9,705 bases of DNA from Oscillospiraceae bacterium (lineage in GTDB: Bacteria; Bacillota; Clostridia; Christensenellales; Aristaeellaceae). The position numbers and the translations under genes are program-made. Below the pieces are notes generated by a model. The model saw only the letters and a list, made by a program, of their open reading frames with translations. It searched no databases and was not told where the DNA came from. Location: NCBI GenBank assembly GCA_031282605.1, contig JAITDK010000277.1:1-9705 (forward strand), given 5' to 3'. Shown here one piece after another: positions 1 through 6,297 of the stretch; position 1 is the first letter of the stretch; each line of letters opens with the position of its first letter.

Positions 1-12
1 GGATGTGATCGC

Positions 13-1587
13 GTGAGCTCCAATCAGGTTCTGACTCTCGCCTCGATGATCGCCTACATGGCCGTTGTGGTCGGCATCGGTTTCTGGGCCATGAAGCGGG
101 CGAACAACTCCAGCGCCGAGTACTTTCTGGGTAATCGACGCCTCGGACCATGGGTGGCCGCGCTGAGCGCCGAGGCCAGCGACATGAGCGGCTGGCTGCT
201 GATGGGTCTGCCTGGCGTTGCGTACTGGTTTGGGCTATCCGACGCTTTCTGGACCGCTGTTGGTCTCGCTATAGGTACATACCTCAACTGGCTGCTGGTG
301 TCTCGCCGCCTGCGCGCGTACTCGATCGTCGCGGATGACGCGATTACACTGCCGGATTATTTTTCCAGACGGTTCAAGGAGAAGAAGCCCGTGCTGTTGC
401 TGATGGCGTCTGTGATAATACTGGTGTTCTTCTCGGTATATGTGGGCAGCTGTTTCGTCGCGGGCGGCAAGCTGTTCTCTACGCTGTTTAATACAAACTA
501 TCAGTTAGTAATGATTATTGGCGCGGTTATAGTCGTGCTCTATACGTTGATAGGCGGCTTCATGGCCGAGAGCATATCCGATCTGGTACAGGCCATCATA
601 ATGGCGCTCGCGCTGGCGGCGGTGCTGATCGCCGGGCTGGCGTCGGCGGGCGGCATTGGCGCCGTGATTGGCAACGTAAAGAATATCCCTGGATTTCTCG
701 ATTTCTTCGGCATCGCGTCGCCGACGATAGAAAGCGGCGCGCAGGCGATATCGGAAGAAGGCGCGCCTGTCTTTGGCGCGGCGGGGACTTATGGGATCCT
801 AACCGTCATATCGACGATGGCGTGGGGGCTGGGTTACTTTGGGATGCCGCAGGTGCTGCTGCGGTTTTTCGCGATACGCAAGGCCGACGAGCTGAAGCGG
901 TCGCGGCGCATCGCGACGATATGGTGCGTGCTGTCGCTGGCGTTTGCAGTATTCATCGGGATCATGGGGCGCGCGCTGTATCCGACGCAGCTTCATACCG
1001 TGTCGGAGGCCGAGAATGTGTTTATACTCGCTTCGCAGACGCTGTTCCATCCGTTGTTTGCCGGGCTAGTGATGGCGGGTATACTGGCGGCCTCGATGAG
1101 TTCGTCGGACTCGTATCTGCTGATCGCGTCGTCGGCAGTTTCGGTTAACTTTTACAAAAACGTGCTGCACAAGGAAGCGTCCGACAAGCAGGTGCTGCGC
1201 ATCAGCCGGATAGTGCTCGGGGTGATTGCTTTATTCGGCATCGTTATCGCGTTGGATCAAAATAGCATTATATTTAACGTGGTATCGTTCGCGTGGGCGG
1301 GATTCGGAGCGGCGTTCGGGCCGCTGGTGTTATTCAGCCTTTTTTGGAAGCGCGCGAATCGGGCTGGGGCGGTCGCCGGGATGCTAGGCGGCGCGGTGAT
1401 GGTATTCTTCTGGAAGTTTGCGCTGAAGCCGATGGGCGGTATGCTGGGGGTTTATGAGTTGTTGCCGGCGTTTATATTCTCGTCGCTGTTGATAGTGGTC
1501 GTATCGCTGGCGACTGCGAAGCCGTCGAAGGATATAGAGGCGGAATTCGACACAGCGAGATCGCAGTCGAAGACTGCGCTGCAATAG
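13..1587 (+). CDS. putP: Sodium/proline symporter PutP
   Basis: Sodium:solute symporter (SSS) family membrane carrier that imports L-proline with Na+. The 524 residues form a series of hydrophobic helices. The PutP signature after TM2 is present (ASDMSGWLLMGLPG, about residues 55-68), and D57 aligns with the sodium-site Asp55 of E. coli PutP. Further matches are LTLPDYFSRRF near 112-121, MAWGLGYFGMPQ near 269-280 and SFAWAGFGAAFGP near 425-437. At the second sodium site, A360, S363 and S364 align with E. coli Ala337, Ser340 and Thr341, so the threonine is replaced by the hydroxyl-bearing serine. Compared with E. coli PutP (502 aa) there is an insertion of roughly 25 residues near 230-258. The GTG at 13 gives an N-terminus aligning with PutP, with GGA at the window edge as a possible Shine-Dalgarno sequence. 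The frame is open to base 1, so an upstream start cannot be excluded. The promoter lies outside the window. Proline specificity is inferred from similarity. Confidence 0.93.
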   Translation: MSSNQVLTLASMIAYMAVVVGIGFWAMKRANNSSAEYFLGNRRLGPWVAALSAEASDMSGWLLMGLPGVAYWFGLSDAFWTAVGLAIGTYLNWLLVSRRLRAYSIVADDAITLPDYFSRRFKEKKPVLLLMASVIILVFFSVYVGSCFVAGGKLFSTLFNTNYQLVMIIGAVIVVLYTLIGGFMAESISDLVQAIIMALALAAVLIAGLASAGGIGAVIGNVKNIPGFLDFFGIASPTIESGAQAISEEGAPVFGAAGTYGILTVISTMAWGLGYFGMPQVLLRFFAIRKADELKRSRRIATIWCVLSLAFAVFIGIMGRALYPTQLHTVSEAENVFILASQTLFHPLFAGLVMAGILAASMSSSDSYLLIASSAVSVNFYKNVLHKEASDKQVLRISRIVLGVIALFGIVIALDQNSIIFNVVSFAWAGFGAAFGPLVLFSLFWKRANRAGAVAGMLGGAVMVFFWKFALKPMGGMLGVYELLPAFIFSSLLIVVVSLATAKPSKDIEAEFDTARSQSKTALQ

Positions 1588-1694
1588 ACATACTGCAGAT
1601 ATATCGCTTAACGCGCAAAATTCGCGGCGGATTCGCGATGGATTTTCGCCGCACGCAAAGGCGATGCAATGAAGGTTCATTACGGTTCGTTGAC

Positions 1695-1773
1695 TAGGGT
1701 CTGTTCGGAAAATCCCGCAGGATTTTAGGGCGCCTTTTCCGCCTTCACTGCGTTATTCTCCGAACAGACCCTA
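1695..1773. mobile_element. 75-bp MITE-like element with TA-flanked inverted repeats
   Basis: Positions 1695-1709 are the exact inverse complement of 1759-1773 (TAGGGTCTGTTCGGA against TCCGAACAGACCCTA). Because TA is its own complement, this reads naturally as 13-bp terminal inverted repeats starting GGGTCTG, at 1697-1709 and 1759-1771, flanked by a duplicated TA target dinucleotide. A second smaller hairpin, AAAATCC-cgca-GGATTTT (1709-1726), lies inside the left end. TA duplications are known for IS630/Tc1-mariner elements and for the IS427 group of IS5, so a short non-autonomous derivative of one of these is the likely origin. The interior is too short to code for a transposase. The right end sits exactly where similarity to the adjacent transposase fragment ends. 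It could also act as a transcription terminator-like hairpin downstream of putP. Confidence 0.65.
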
Positions 1774-1912
1774 ACTTTCCAAACGGCGCAATCCCTTCCG
1801 GCTCGTCCAGTCCGCACAGCACCGCGCACGCGCAGATTATCAGTATGTCCGTGAGTTGGCGCTCCACAAACCTTTCGTATCGACTGTCCGGCGCCGCTCC
1901 GAACCGTTTATG
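1774..1912 (-). pseudogene. ISAs1-family transposase, N-terminal remnant
   Basis: Reading the minus strand from about 1909 downward gives a 45-residue stretch containing PDSRYERFVERQ followed by LTDILIICACAVLCGLD and APFGK. This matches the N-terminal domain typical of ISAs1/H-repeat transposases (PDxR...L.DIL.I..CAV..G.D....I..FGK). Normal members are about 370 residues; here the frame runs into the inverted-repeat element after the FGK motif and stops at a TGA at 1747-1745, so the catalytic DDE domain is gone. A good Shine-Dalgarno (GAGAGGAG, minus strand 1925-1918) lies 6 nt before an AT/AAA sequence at 1911-1907 where an ATG-AAA start would be expected. A one-base loss of the G of ATG would explain this. 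No other start codon lies at a proper distance, so the fragment is dead. The family call rests on recognised motifs only. Confidence 0.68.
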
Positions 1913-1935
1913 AAAAACTCCTCTCGTCGTACCAA

Positions 1936-1965
1936 ATTATTGCTATATTTTTACAACACTGTCAA
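1936..1965 (-). promoter_or_regulatory. Sigma-A-like promoter of the transposase remnant
   Basis: On the minus strand there is a perfect -35 TTGACA (1965-1960), an 18-nt spacer and a -10 AATAAT (1941-1936) matching five of six consensus bases. It points at the GAGAGGAG Shine-Dalgarno of the transposase remnant. If still active it would drive a short antisense-direction transcript toward putP's 3' end, ending near the inverted-repeat element. Confidence 0.5.
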
Positions 1966-2025
1966 CTCAATCGTAACATCCCATGAATCTGTCGTGGAAT
2001 AAACTTTTTTAAGCGGCTTAGTGTA

Positions 2026-2054
2026 TCATATCGGTTCGCGCCGGCTCATAAGCT
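2026..2054 (+). promoter_or_regulatory. Candidate sigma-E sporulation promoter of gerM
   Basis: TCATATC (2026-2032) fits six of seven positions of the B. subtilis sigma-E -35 consensus KMATATT. After a 14-nt spacer, CATAAGCT (2047-2054) fits six of eight positions of the -10 consensus CATACAHT. The 14-15-nt spacing is the usual one for sigma-E. The predicted transcript would begin just before the gerM Shine-Dalgarno sequence. gerM of B. subtilis is known to be expressed in the mother cell under sigma-E, which makes the match meaningful, but such short motifs can arise by chance. Confidence 0.4.
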
Positions 2055-2078
2055 TGCCGCGTAAAGGAGTGATTGCAC

Positions 2079-3122
2079 GTGAAGCTGTCTATCAAGCGCG
2101 CGGACCTCGAACGTTTGCTAATTGCCGGGGCGGCGGCGCTGGTGCTGCTGTTAGCGGCGATCGGCCCGGCGACCTCGTATCCAGTAGATCAATTCGCCGT
2201 CTCGCCAAGCGATATACTGCCAGACGTATCTACGACCGCGCAGATCTCGGGACCAGTGCTGAACACGACTGTATACTACGCTGACGCGGATGGGTATCTG
2301 GTACCTGTTACCAGAGCCGTCGGCAAGACGGACGGGATCGCGAAGGCGACGCTCTCGATGATGATCTCGTCGGATGAGAACGACCTTGCGGCCGCGCGGT
2401 TGGGCCTTACGACAGTGCTGCCGAGGGAGACGACGTTCGACCTGGACATCGCCGGCGGCAGGGCGCGTATTGACCTTAGCGACAACGTGCTGAGTATGCC
2501 TGACGCGCAGAGCGAGGCCATGATGGTCAGTTCCGTCGTGCAGACGTTATGCGAGTTCGAAACTGTAGACAGTGTGGAGATATTGGTGGGCGGACAGAAG
2601 CGCGGCAAGCTCACCCACGGCACGGATATATCCACCGCGATGACGGGCGATCTGTTGAACCTGGAAAGCGTAGACGCGTCCGCTAACCTGGCAAACGCGC
2701 AGCTCGTTCGGCTCTACTTCCCATCGGAGACCGGGCGCGTGCTGGTGCCCGTAACCCGCGCCGTATTCTCGCCGGCCGACATCAACACGGCTGTGCTGGA
2801 ACTGGTGAAAGGGCCGAAGGCCGAGACGGGATTGCGCAACGCGGTGCCCAGCGAAACCGGACTGTTCGACGTCAGCGTGGCGGACGGCGTAGCGACGATC
2901 AACTTCTCAGAGGCATTCGCACAGGTCACGGCGAACAGCGACGGCGGTCAGCAGGCTTTGCGCGCGCTGATGCTCACATGCATGCAGTATCCCGGCGTGA
3001 AGCATGTCGAGCTGCTGGTAAACGGCAAGCCATTCTCGCCCGCGTCGATGGAGCGGCCCACATTCGTCAACAACGCCGAGCAGGTGGCGGTGCAGTTCCC
3101 TGACGTGATAGAGTTTGATTAA
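2079..3122 (+). CDS. gerM: GerM-type sporulation/germination protein, two GerMN domains
   Basis: Exported, membrane-anchored protein of the GerM family. In B. subtilis GerM helps hold the SpoIIQ-SpoIIIAG channel between mother cell and forespore, and mutants are defective in sporulation and germination. Residues 1-9 are charged (KLSIKRADL) and residues 13-32 form one hydrophobic segment serving as signal or anchor. Two GerMN repeats follow, at about 62-175 and 209-318. Both carry the pattern VPVTRAV near their start, an acidic [IA]-[DN]-[LF]-S motif (IDLSDNV at 131, INFSEAF at 274) and a closing VExLVxG (VEILVGG, VELLVNG). There is no lipobox cysteine, unlike B. subtilis GerM, which is a lipoprotein. 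The start is GTG at 2079 because AAAGGAG (2063-2069) lies 9 nt upstream; the TTG at 2073 is only 3 nt from that site. It is followed by a GC hairpin and then rdgB. Family call is firm; the exact role here is inferred. Confidence 0.88.
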   Translation: MKLSIKRADLERLLIAGAAALVLLLAAIGPATSYPVDQFAVSPSDILPDVSTTAQISGPVLNTTVYYADADGYLVPVTRAVGKTDGIAKATLSMMISSDENDLAAARLGLTTVLPRETTFDLDIAGGRARIDLSDNVLSMPDAQSEAMMVSSVVQTLCEFETVDSVEILVGGQKRGKLTHGTDISTAMTGDLLNLESVDASANLANAQLVRLYFPSETGRVLVPVTRAVFSPADINTAVLELVKGPKAETGLRNAVPSETGLFDVSVADGVATINFSEAFAQVTANSDGGQQALRALMLTCMQYPGVKHVELLVNGKPFSPASMERPTFVNNAEQVAVQFPDVIEFD

Positions 3123-3177
3123 CCGTTACATCGTAAACATAACTACATCTTGACAAACCCAGTCATTCCTGACAACA

Positions 3178-3223
3178 TGGGAGGCGCGCCGCGCCTCCCA
3201 ATTGTTTCGTTAATTGTTTCGTT
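3178..3223 (+). terminator. Probable terminator after gerM
   Basis: A near-perfect GC-rich inverted repeat, GGGAGGCGCG (3179-3188) and CGCGCCTCCC (3190-3199), closed by an outer T-A pair, lies 56 bp after the gerM stop. It is followed by a T-rich stretch made of a repeated TTGTTTCGTT (about 3202-3211 and 3214-3223). The T run is interrupted, so efficiency is uncertain. The hairpin argues that rdgB translation starts downstream of it. Confidence 0.6.
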
Positions 3224-3251
3224 TCATTCGCGCGGCGGCGGAGGGATGCTC

Positions 3252-3836
3252 ATGGCTGTGATGGAACGGGAACGCCTGGTGCTCGCAACGAGAAACGAGG
3301 GCAAAGCCCTCGAGATGACCGCGCTGCTGGGCGGCGGATTCACGTTGATAACCCTAACCGAAGCGGGATTTGCCGGCGATATAGAGGAAGACGGGCGTAC
3401 GTTTGCCGATAACGCCGCTATCAAGGCCGAGACGGTCTGCCGCGCGCTCAACGCGTCCGTGCTGGCCGACGATTCAGGGTTGGTCGTAGACGCGCTGGGC
3501 GGCGCGCCGGGGGTGTATTCTGCGCGATACGCCGGCAAGCACGGCGACGACGCGGCCAACAACGCGCTGCTGCTGGAACAGCTGCGCGATACGCCCGCCC
3601 CACGCTTAGCCCGCTATGTGTGCGCGTTGGCGCTGGCCAGGCCGGGACTGCCGACACTGACGGCGGAAGGCGTCTGCGAGGGGGAGATCGGTTTCGCGCC
3701 GGACGGCTCGGGCGGATTCGGTTACGATCCGCTGTTTATATATAACGGCGAATCGTTTGCCCGGATGAACGCGGATGCTAAGAACCGCGTCAGCCACCGC
3801 GCGGCCGCGGTTCGCAATATATTGAGGCTATTATGA
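3252..3836 (+). CDS. rdgB: XTP/dITP diphosphatase (RdgB/HAM1 family)
   Basis: House-cleaning pyrophosphatase that hydrolyses non-canonical purine nucleoside triphosphates (dITP, XTP, ITP) to monophosphates in the cytoplasm, keeping deaminated bases out of DNA and RNA. Family motifs appear in order: LATRNEGK at 11-18, EEDGRTFADNA at 45-55, LADDSGL at 71-77, PGVYSARYAG at 86-95, GGFGYDPLF at 154-162 and KNRVSHRAAA at 177-186. The 194-residue length equals the usual size. The frame is open back to 3150, but the ATG at 3252 is preferred: GGAGGG (3240-3245) sits about 6-7 nt upstream, the protein then begins just before the first beta strand as in relatives, and the terminator-like hairpin lies upstream. 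ATG 3246 overlaps the Shine-Dalgarno and ATG 3261 is too far from it. In many Bacillota rdgB sits near gerM and rph; rph is absent here. No convincing sigma-A promoter is visible directly upstream. Confidence 0.95.
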   Translation: MAVMERERLVLATRNEGKALEMTALLGGGFTLITLTEAGFAGDIEEDGRTFADNAAIKAETVCRALNASVLADDSGLVVDALGGAPGVYSARYAGKHGDDAANNALLLEQLRDTPAPRLARYVCALALARPGLPTLTAEGVCEGEIGFAPDGSGGFGYDPLFIYNGESFARMNADAKNRVSHRAAAVRNILRLL

Positions 3837-3854
3837 AATCGGCTGACGAGACGC

Positions 3855-3884
3855 TTGCGATTATCGCGGCTGTTGTGTTATGCT
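3855..3884 (+). promoter_or_regulatory. Extended -10 promoter of yebC
   Basis: TTGCGA (3855-3860) is separated by 18 nt from TATGCT (3879-3884), and a TG one base upstream of the -10 (3876-3877) gives the extended -10 form. It lies just after the rdgB stop and would start a leader of roughly 65 nt before yebC that includes the hairpin at 3903-3928. This suggests yebC can be transcribed separately from rdgB. Confidence 0.55.
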
Positions 3885-3902
3885 AGCCATGAGAGATTCA
3901 TA

Positions 3903-3928
3903 ACGGCCGGAGTGACTGAGCCGGCCGT
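3903..3928 (+). promoter_or_regulatory. Leader hairpin upstream of yebC
   Basis: ACGGCCGG (3903-3910) and CCGGCCGT (3921-3928) form a perfect 8-bp stem with a 10-nt loop, between the probable promoter and the AGGGAGG Shine-Dalgarno sequence of yebC. No T run follows, so it is not a typical intrinsic terminator. It may stabilise the leader or act as a regulatory structure; nothing in the sequence shows which. Confidence 0.4.
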
Positions 3929-3955
3929 CAGCAATAGCGCAAGGGAGGATTATCC

Positions 3956-4705
3956 ATGTCGGGGCATTCGAAGTGGGCGAATATAAAGCATAAGAAGGGC
4001 AAGGCCGACGCCGTACGCGGCAAGATATTCACCAAGATAGGGCGCGAGATAGCCATCGCCGTGAGAGAGGGCGGCGGCGATCCCGCCGTCAACAGTAAGC
4101 TGCATGACGTGATTGCCAAGGCCAAGGCCAACAATATGCCCGGCGACAACATCGCCCGTTCGATCAAGAAGGCGGCGGGCGAACTGGGTACGGTCAATTA
4201 TGAAGAGATCATTTATGAGGGTTACGCGCCGGGCGGGGTCGCGGTCATCGTCGAGATCGTAACGGATAACCGCAATCGCACCGCTTCGGACGTGCGGCAT
4301 ATATTCGATAAATGCGGCGGTTCATTGGGCACGACGAACAGCGTCGGCTACATGTTCGACCGCAAAGGTATGTTGGTAATCGAGCGCAAGCCAGGTATGA
4401 CAGAGGACGACATGATGCTGATGGCGATGGACGCCGGAGCCGACGATATTGAATCATCCGACGACACATTCGAAATCACGACTGACCCCGCCGATTTCTC
4501 CGCCGTGCGGACGGAGCTGGAGAAGCAGAACATGCCCTTCCTCTCGGCCGAACTGACGCGCGTTCCGCAAAACTGGATCGATGTGGACAACCAGGAGACG
4601 GTCGATTCCGTGCGCAAGTTGATTGAGATGCTCGAGGACATGGATGATGTTATGAACGTGTACCATAACGCGGCGCTGCCGGAGGAACCGGACGAGGAGG
4701 ATTGA
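3956..4705 (+). CDS. yebC: YebC/PmpR family protein
   Basis: Cytoplasmic protein of the widely conserved YebC/PmpR (TACO1-like) family. Members have been described as DNA-binding transcriptional regulators and, more recently, as translation factors that help ribosomes through difficult stretches such as proline runs. Which applies here cannot be told from sequence. The hallmark N-terminus is present (SGHSKWANIKHKKGK at 2-16, then KIFTKIGREI), as are NMPGDNIARSIKKA at about 61-74, YEEIIYEGYAPGG at about 82-94, and TDNRNRTASDVRH at about 102-114. The 249-residue length is typical and the acidic C-terminus (EEPDEED) is common in the family. The start is clear: AAGGGAGG lies about 8 nt before ATG 3956. 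It has its own probable promoter and leader hairpin, and a hairpin-rich spacer follows. Confidence 0.96.
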   Translation: MSGHSKWANIKHKKGKADAVRGKIFTKIGREIAIAVREGGGDPAVNSKLHDVIAKAKANNMPGDNIARSIKKAAGELGTVNYEEIIYEGYAPGGVAVIVEIVTDNRNRTASDVRHIFDKCGGSLGTTNSVGYMFDRKGMLVIERKPGMTEDDMMLMAMDAGADDIESSDDTFEITTDPADFSAVRTELEKQNMPFLSAELTRVPQNWIDVDNQETVDSVRKLIEMLEDMDDVMNVYHNAALPEEPDEED

Positions 4706-4759
4706 ACCTTCCCGATCGGCGCGGTGTATAACATACGCTCCGCGGCGGCGTTTTATCGG

Positions 4760-4836
4760 GGGCGGCAAGGAGAATCATCGCGCTGCGCGCCGCAGCCTCT
4801 TGCCGCCCTGCCGGGGGGCGCGGCGCGCAGGGGCGG
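4760..4836 (+). terminator. Overlapping GC hairpins after yebC
   Basis: GGGCGGCAAG (4760-4769) pairs exactly with CTTGCCGCCC (4799-4808), and within it GCTGCG (4782-4787) pairs with CGCAGC (4791-4796), giving a long two-part stem. The right arm can instead pair downstream: CCGCCCTGC (4803-4811) with GCAGGGGCGG (4827-4836), one G bulged. No T tract follows either stem. It is probably a transcript-end structure for yebC, possibly not a classic intrinsic terminator. Confidence 0.4.
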
Positions 4837-4885
4837 GTCTTGGTGCCGGCGAACGCAAGAAGAACGCATATTTATTAAAAATATG

Positions 4886-4914
4886 TTGCGTTTCATTGAA
4901 CTTTCAGCTATAAT
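4886..4914 (+). promoter_or_regulatory. Strong sigma-A-type promoter of the exported protein gene
   Basis: TTGCGT (4886-4891), an ideal 17-nt spacer and a perfect TATAAT (4909-4914) lie 54 bp before the ATG at 4968. The sequence just before and into the -35 is an A/T-rich inverted repeat: AACG and CATATTT (4863-4873) against AAATATG (4879-4885) and CGTT (4889-4892), with a 3-nt bulge. That repeat could be an operator or a weak hairpin ending upstream transcription. The GGGAGG at 4951-4956 serves the downstream gene. Confidence 0.7.
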
Positions 4915-4967
4915 AACCTCATGAGACAAACGCTTGGAATTCGACCGTCAGGGAGGCAAGGCTGTAT

Positions 4968-6257
4968 ATGAGTCGTTCCAATAGACTAATGCGCGCGTGT
5001 GCGCTGATTGTGTTAATGATGACGGCGTGCGTCGCCGCGCCGACAGGCGCCGCGCTCGCGCTGACAAATGCGCAGCTGCAGCTGGCCGGCGGACTGGCCG
5101 CCGTTCATGGCGCGGAGACATACTTTTTCGCGCCGATGGATGAGAAGGCTTGGGGGCTGTTCGCGCTGTCCAGCTGCACGCAAGGGCCGATCGCCACGCT
5201 AAATGACGTCAAGCCTTCCCGGCTGATTTACGCGGATTCAGGTAAAGTCTACTTTACCGCCGCGCGTCCGGACGAGGGGCAGATACTTGCCAGCCTGGAT
5301 CTGAAGACCGGCGCGCCTACGATGCTGGTGGACAAGGTCAAGGAAATCTACTACGAGACCGATGAAACGGTATTCTACAGTTCCTATGACGATCAAATGA
5401 CGCTGTACCGATACAGTTTCCCGAAAAACACGTCGTCCAAACTCAAGACCATGACGAGCAAAAACATATATGATTGTATGCTCGCCGAAAAAGAGAAGGT
5501 CTACTTCCTGGGGAAGGACGTTCGCGACGGCTCCGTCGTCGGCTATAAGATAGATAAGCCCGGTGCGAAGGCCGTCAACACCGACGTGCCCAGCCCCGCC
5601 ATAGGCGACGGCTATCTCTATAACGGCTACCTTGTCTATACGCCCAAGGGCGACACCACGAAGGTTTATACCGTCGCGGCGGGCAAGACCAAGGGTCTCC
5701 GCCTGGGCGAGCATATCACAAGCATGTCGCTGACTAACAATCGCTTCGGCGACGCGCTGTATCCGTATGACGCCGAGTCGAACAGCATTGTGCGCGTACC
5801 GTTGGACGGTTCGCCGACGACCAGCCTGACGCTGACCACGATGGGGCAGGCGCAGGTGCTGATGGGCGGCGCCGGCGATGAGATACTCTACTGGGACGAC
5901 GGCCAGGTATGGTCCGTGAACAACCAGTTGCAGGATAAGACGCCGCTGTTCCCGTTCATTGTCAGCGACGAGGGCATCAGCTGGACTAATATGTCGCCCA
6001 CGACCAACAGCGCGGTGCTAATGTACGGCTACTCCGTGATGACATACCTGGATAATTACGGCGTAACGCTGCCGACAGTTGTGCGCGTAATGGATTCGGC
6101 TACCGGACAGATGCTGTTTCAAGCGCCCGCAGTGCTGCCTCATGCCGACGAAGGCGTTTCTAACCCCGCATCGTCCGGAACGTCCGCGTCCGCCGAGCCG
6201 GCTCTGCCGGAGGCCACCATCAGCGAGGACGAAGATATATCCTTCTTCGGGCCATAA
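4968..6257 (+). CDS. Exported beta-propeller-like protein of unknown function
   Basis: I do not recognise a specific named family. The 429-residue protein begins with a signal peptide: positive residues RSNRLMR, a hydrophobic core to about residue 24, and a possible signal peptidase I site after ALA at 29-31. Alternatively MTAC at 18-21 could serve as a weak lipobox, making it a lipoprotein anchored at C21. The body (about 40-375) consists of repeated short beta-strand units with patterns such as IYADSGKVYFTA, IYYETDETVFYSS, YLYNGYLVYTPKG and ILYWDDGQVWSV. This recalls the DUF5050-like beta-propellers common in Clostridia, so an extracellular sensing or scaffold role is possible. The last 45 or so residues are a Ser/Ala/Pro-rich, acidic, probably disordered tail ending in ISFFGP. 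The ATG has GGGAGG 11 nt upstream and AAGG closer. It is a single-gene unit with its own strong promoter; the hairpin at 6302-6323 may end its transcript. Confidence 0.8.
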   Translation: MSRSNRLMRACALIVLMMTACVAAPTGAALALTNAQLQLAGGLAAVHGAETYFFAPMDEKAWGLFALSSCTQGPIATLNDVKPSRLIYADSGKVYFTAARPDEGQILASLDLKTGAPTMLVDKVKEIYYETDETVFYSSYDDQMTLYRYSFPKNTSSKLKTMTSKNIYDCMLAEKEKVYFLGKDVRDGSVVGYKIDKPGAKAVNTDVPSPAIGDGYLYNGYLVYTPKGDTTKVYTVAAGKTKGLRLGEHITSMSLTNNRFGDALYPYDAESNSIVRVPLDGSPTTSLTLTTMGQAQVLMGGAGDEILYWDDGQVWSVNNQLQDKTPLFPFIVSDEGISWTNMSPTTNSAVLMYGYSVMTYLDNYGVTLPTVVRVMDSATGQMLFQAPAVLPHADEGVSNPASSGTSASAEPALPEATISEDEDISFFGP

Positions 6258-6297
6258 TATTTGAAGCAGCCGGCGTATACTATTATGAAAGGACCAC

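Noticed and set aside
1624..1652. GCGGCG/CGCCGC pair after putP as a terminator
   Set aside because: Only 6 bp with a 17-nt loop and no T run after it; too weak to call.
2021..2284. 87-codon plus-strand frame overlapping the gerM start
   Set aside because: It overlaps the conserved gerM frame, has no ribosome-binding site, and its peptide resembles nothing I know.
3150..3178. TTGACA at 3150-3155 as an rdgB promoter, and TTG 3150 as an rdgB start
   Set aside because: The only -10 at proper spacing is CAACAT (3 of 6), a GC hairpin lies directly downstream, and the extra 34 residues are not part of the RdgB family.
4724..4924. 66-codon plus-strand frame in the spacer after yebC
   Set aside because: No Shine-Dalgarno sequence before its ATG, it runs through the two GC stems and over the promoter of the next gene, and its composition follows the hairpins.
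5238..5714. 158-codon minus-strand open frame inside the exported-protein gene
   Set aside because: Mirror frame of a GC-rich coding region; no start signals on the minus strand and no recognisable protein motifs.
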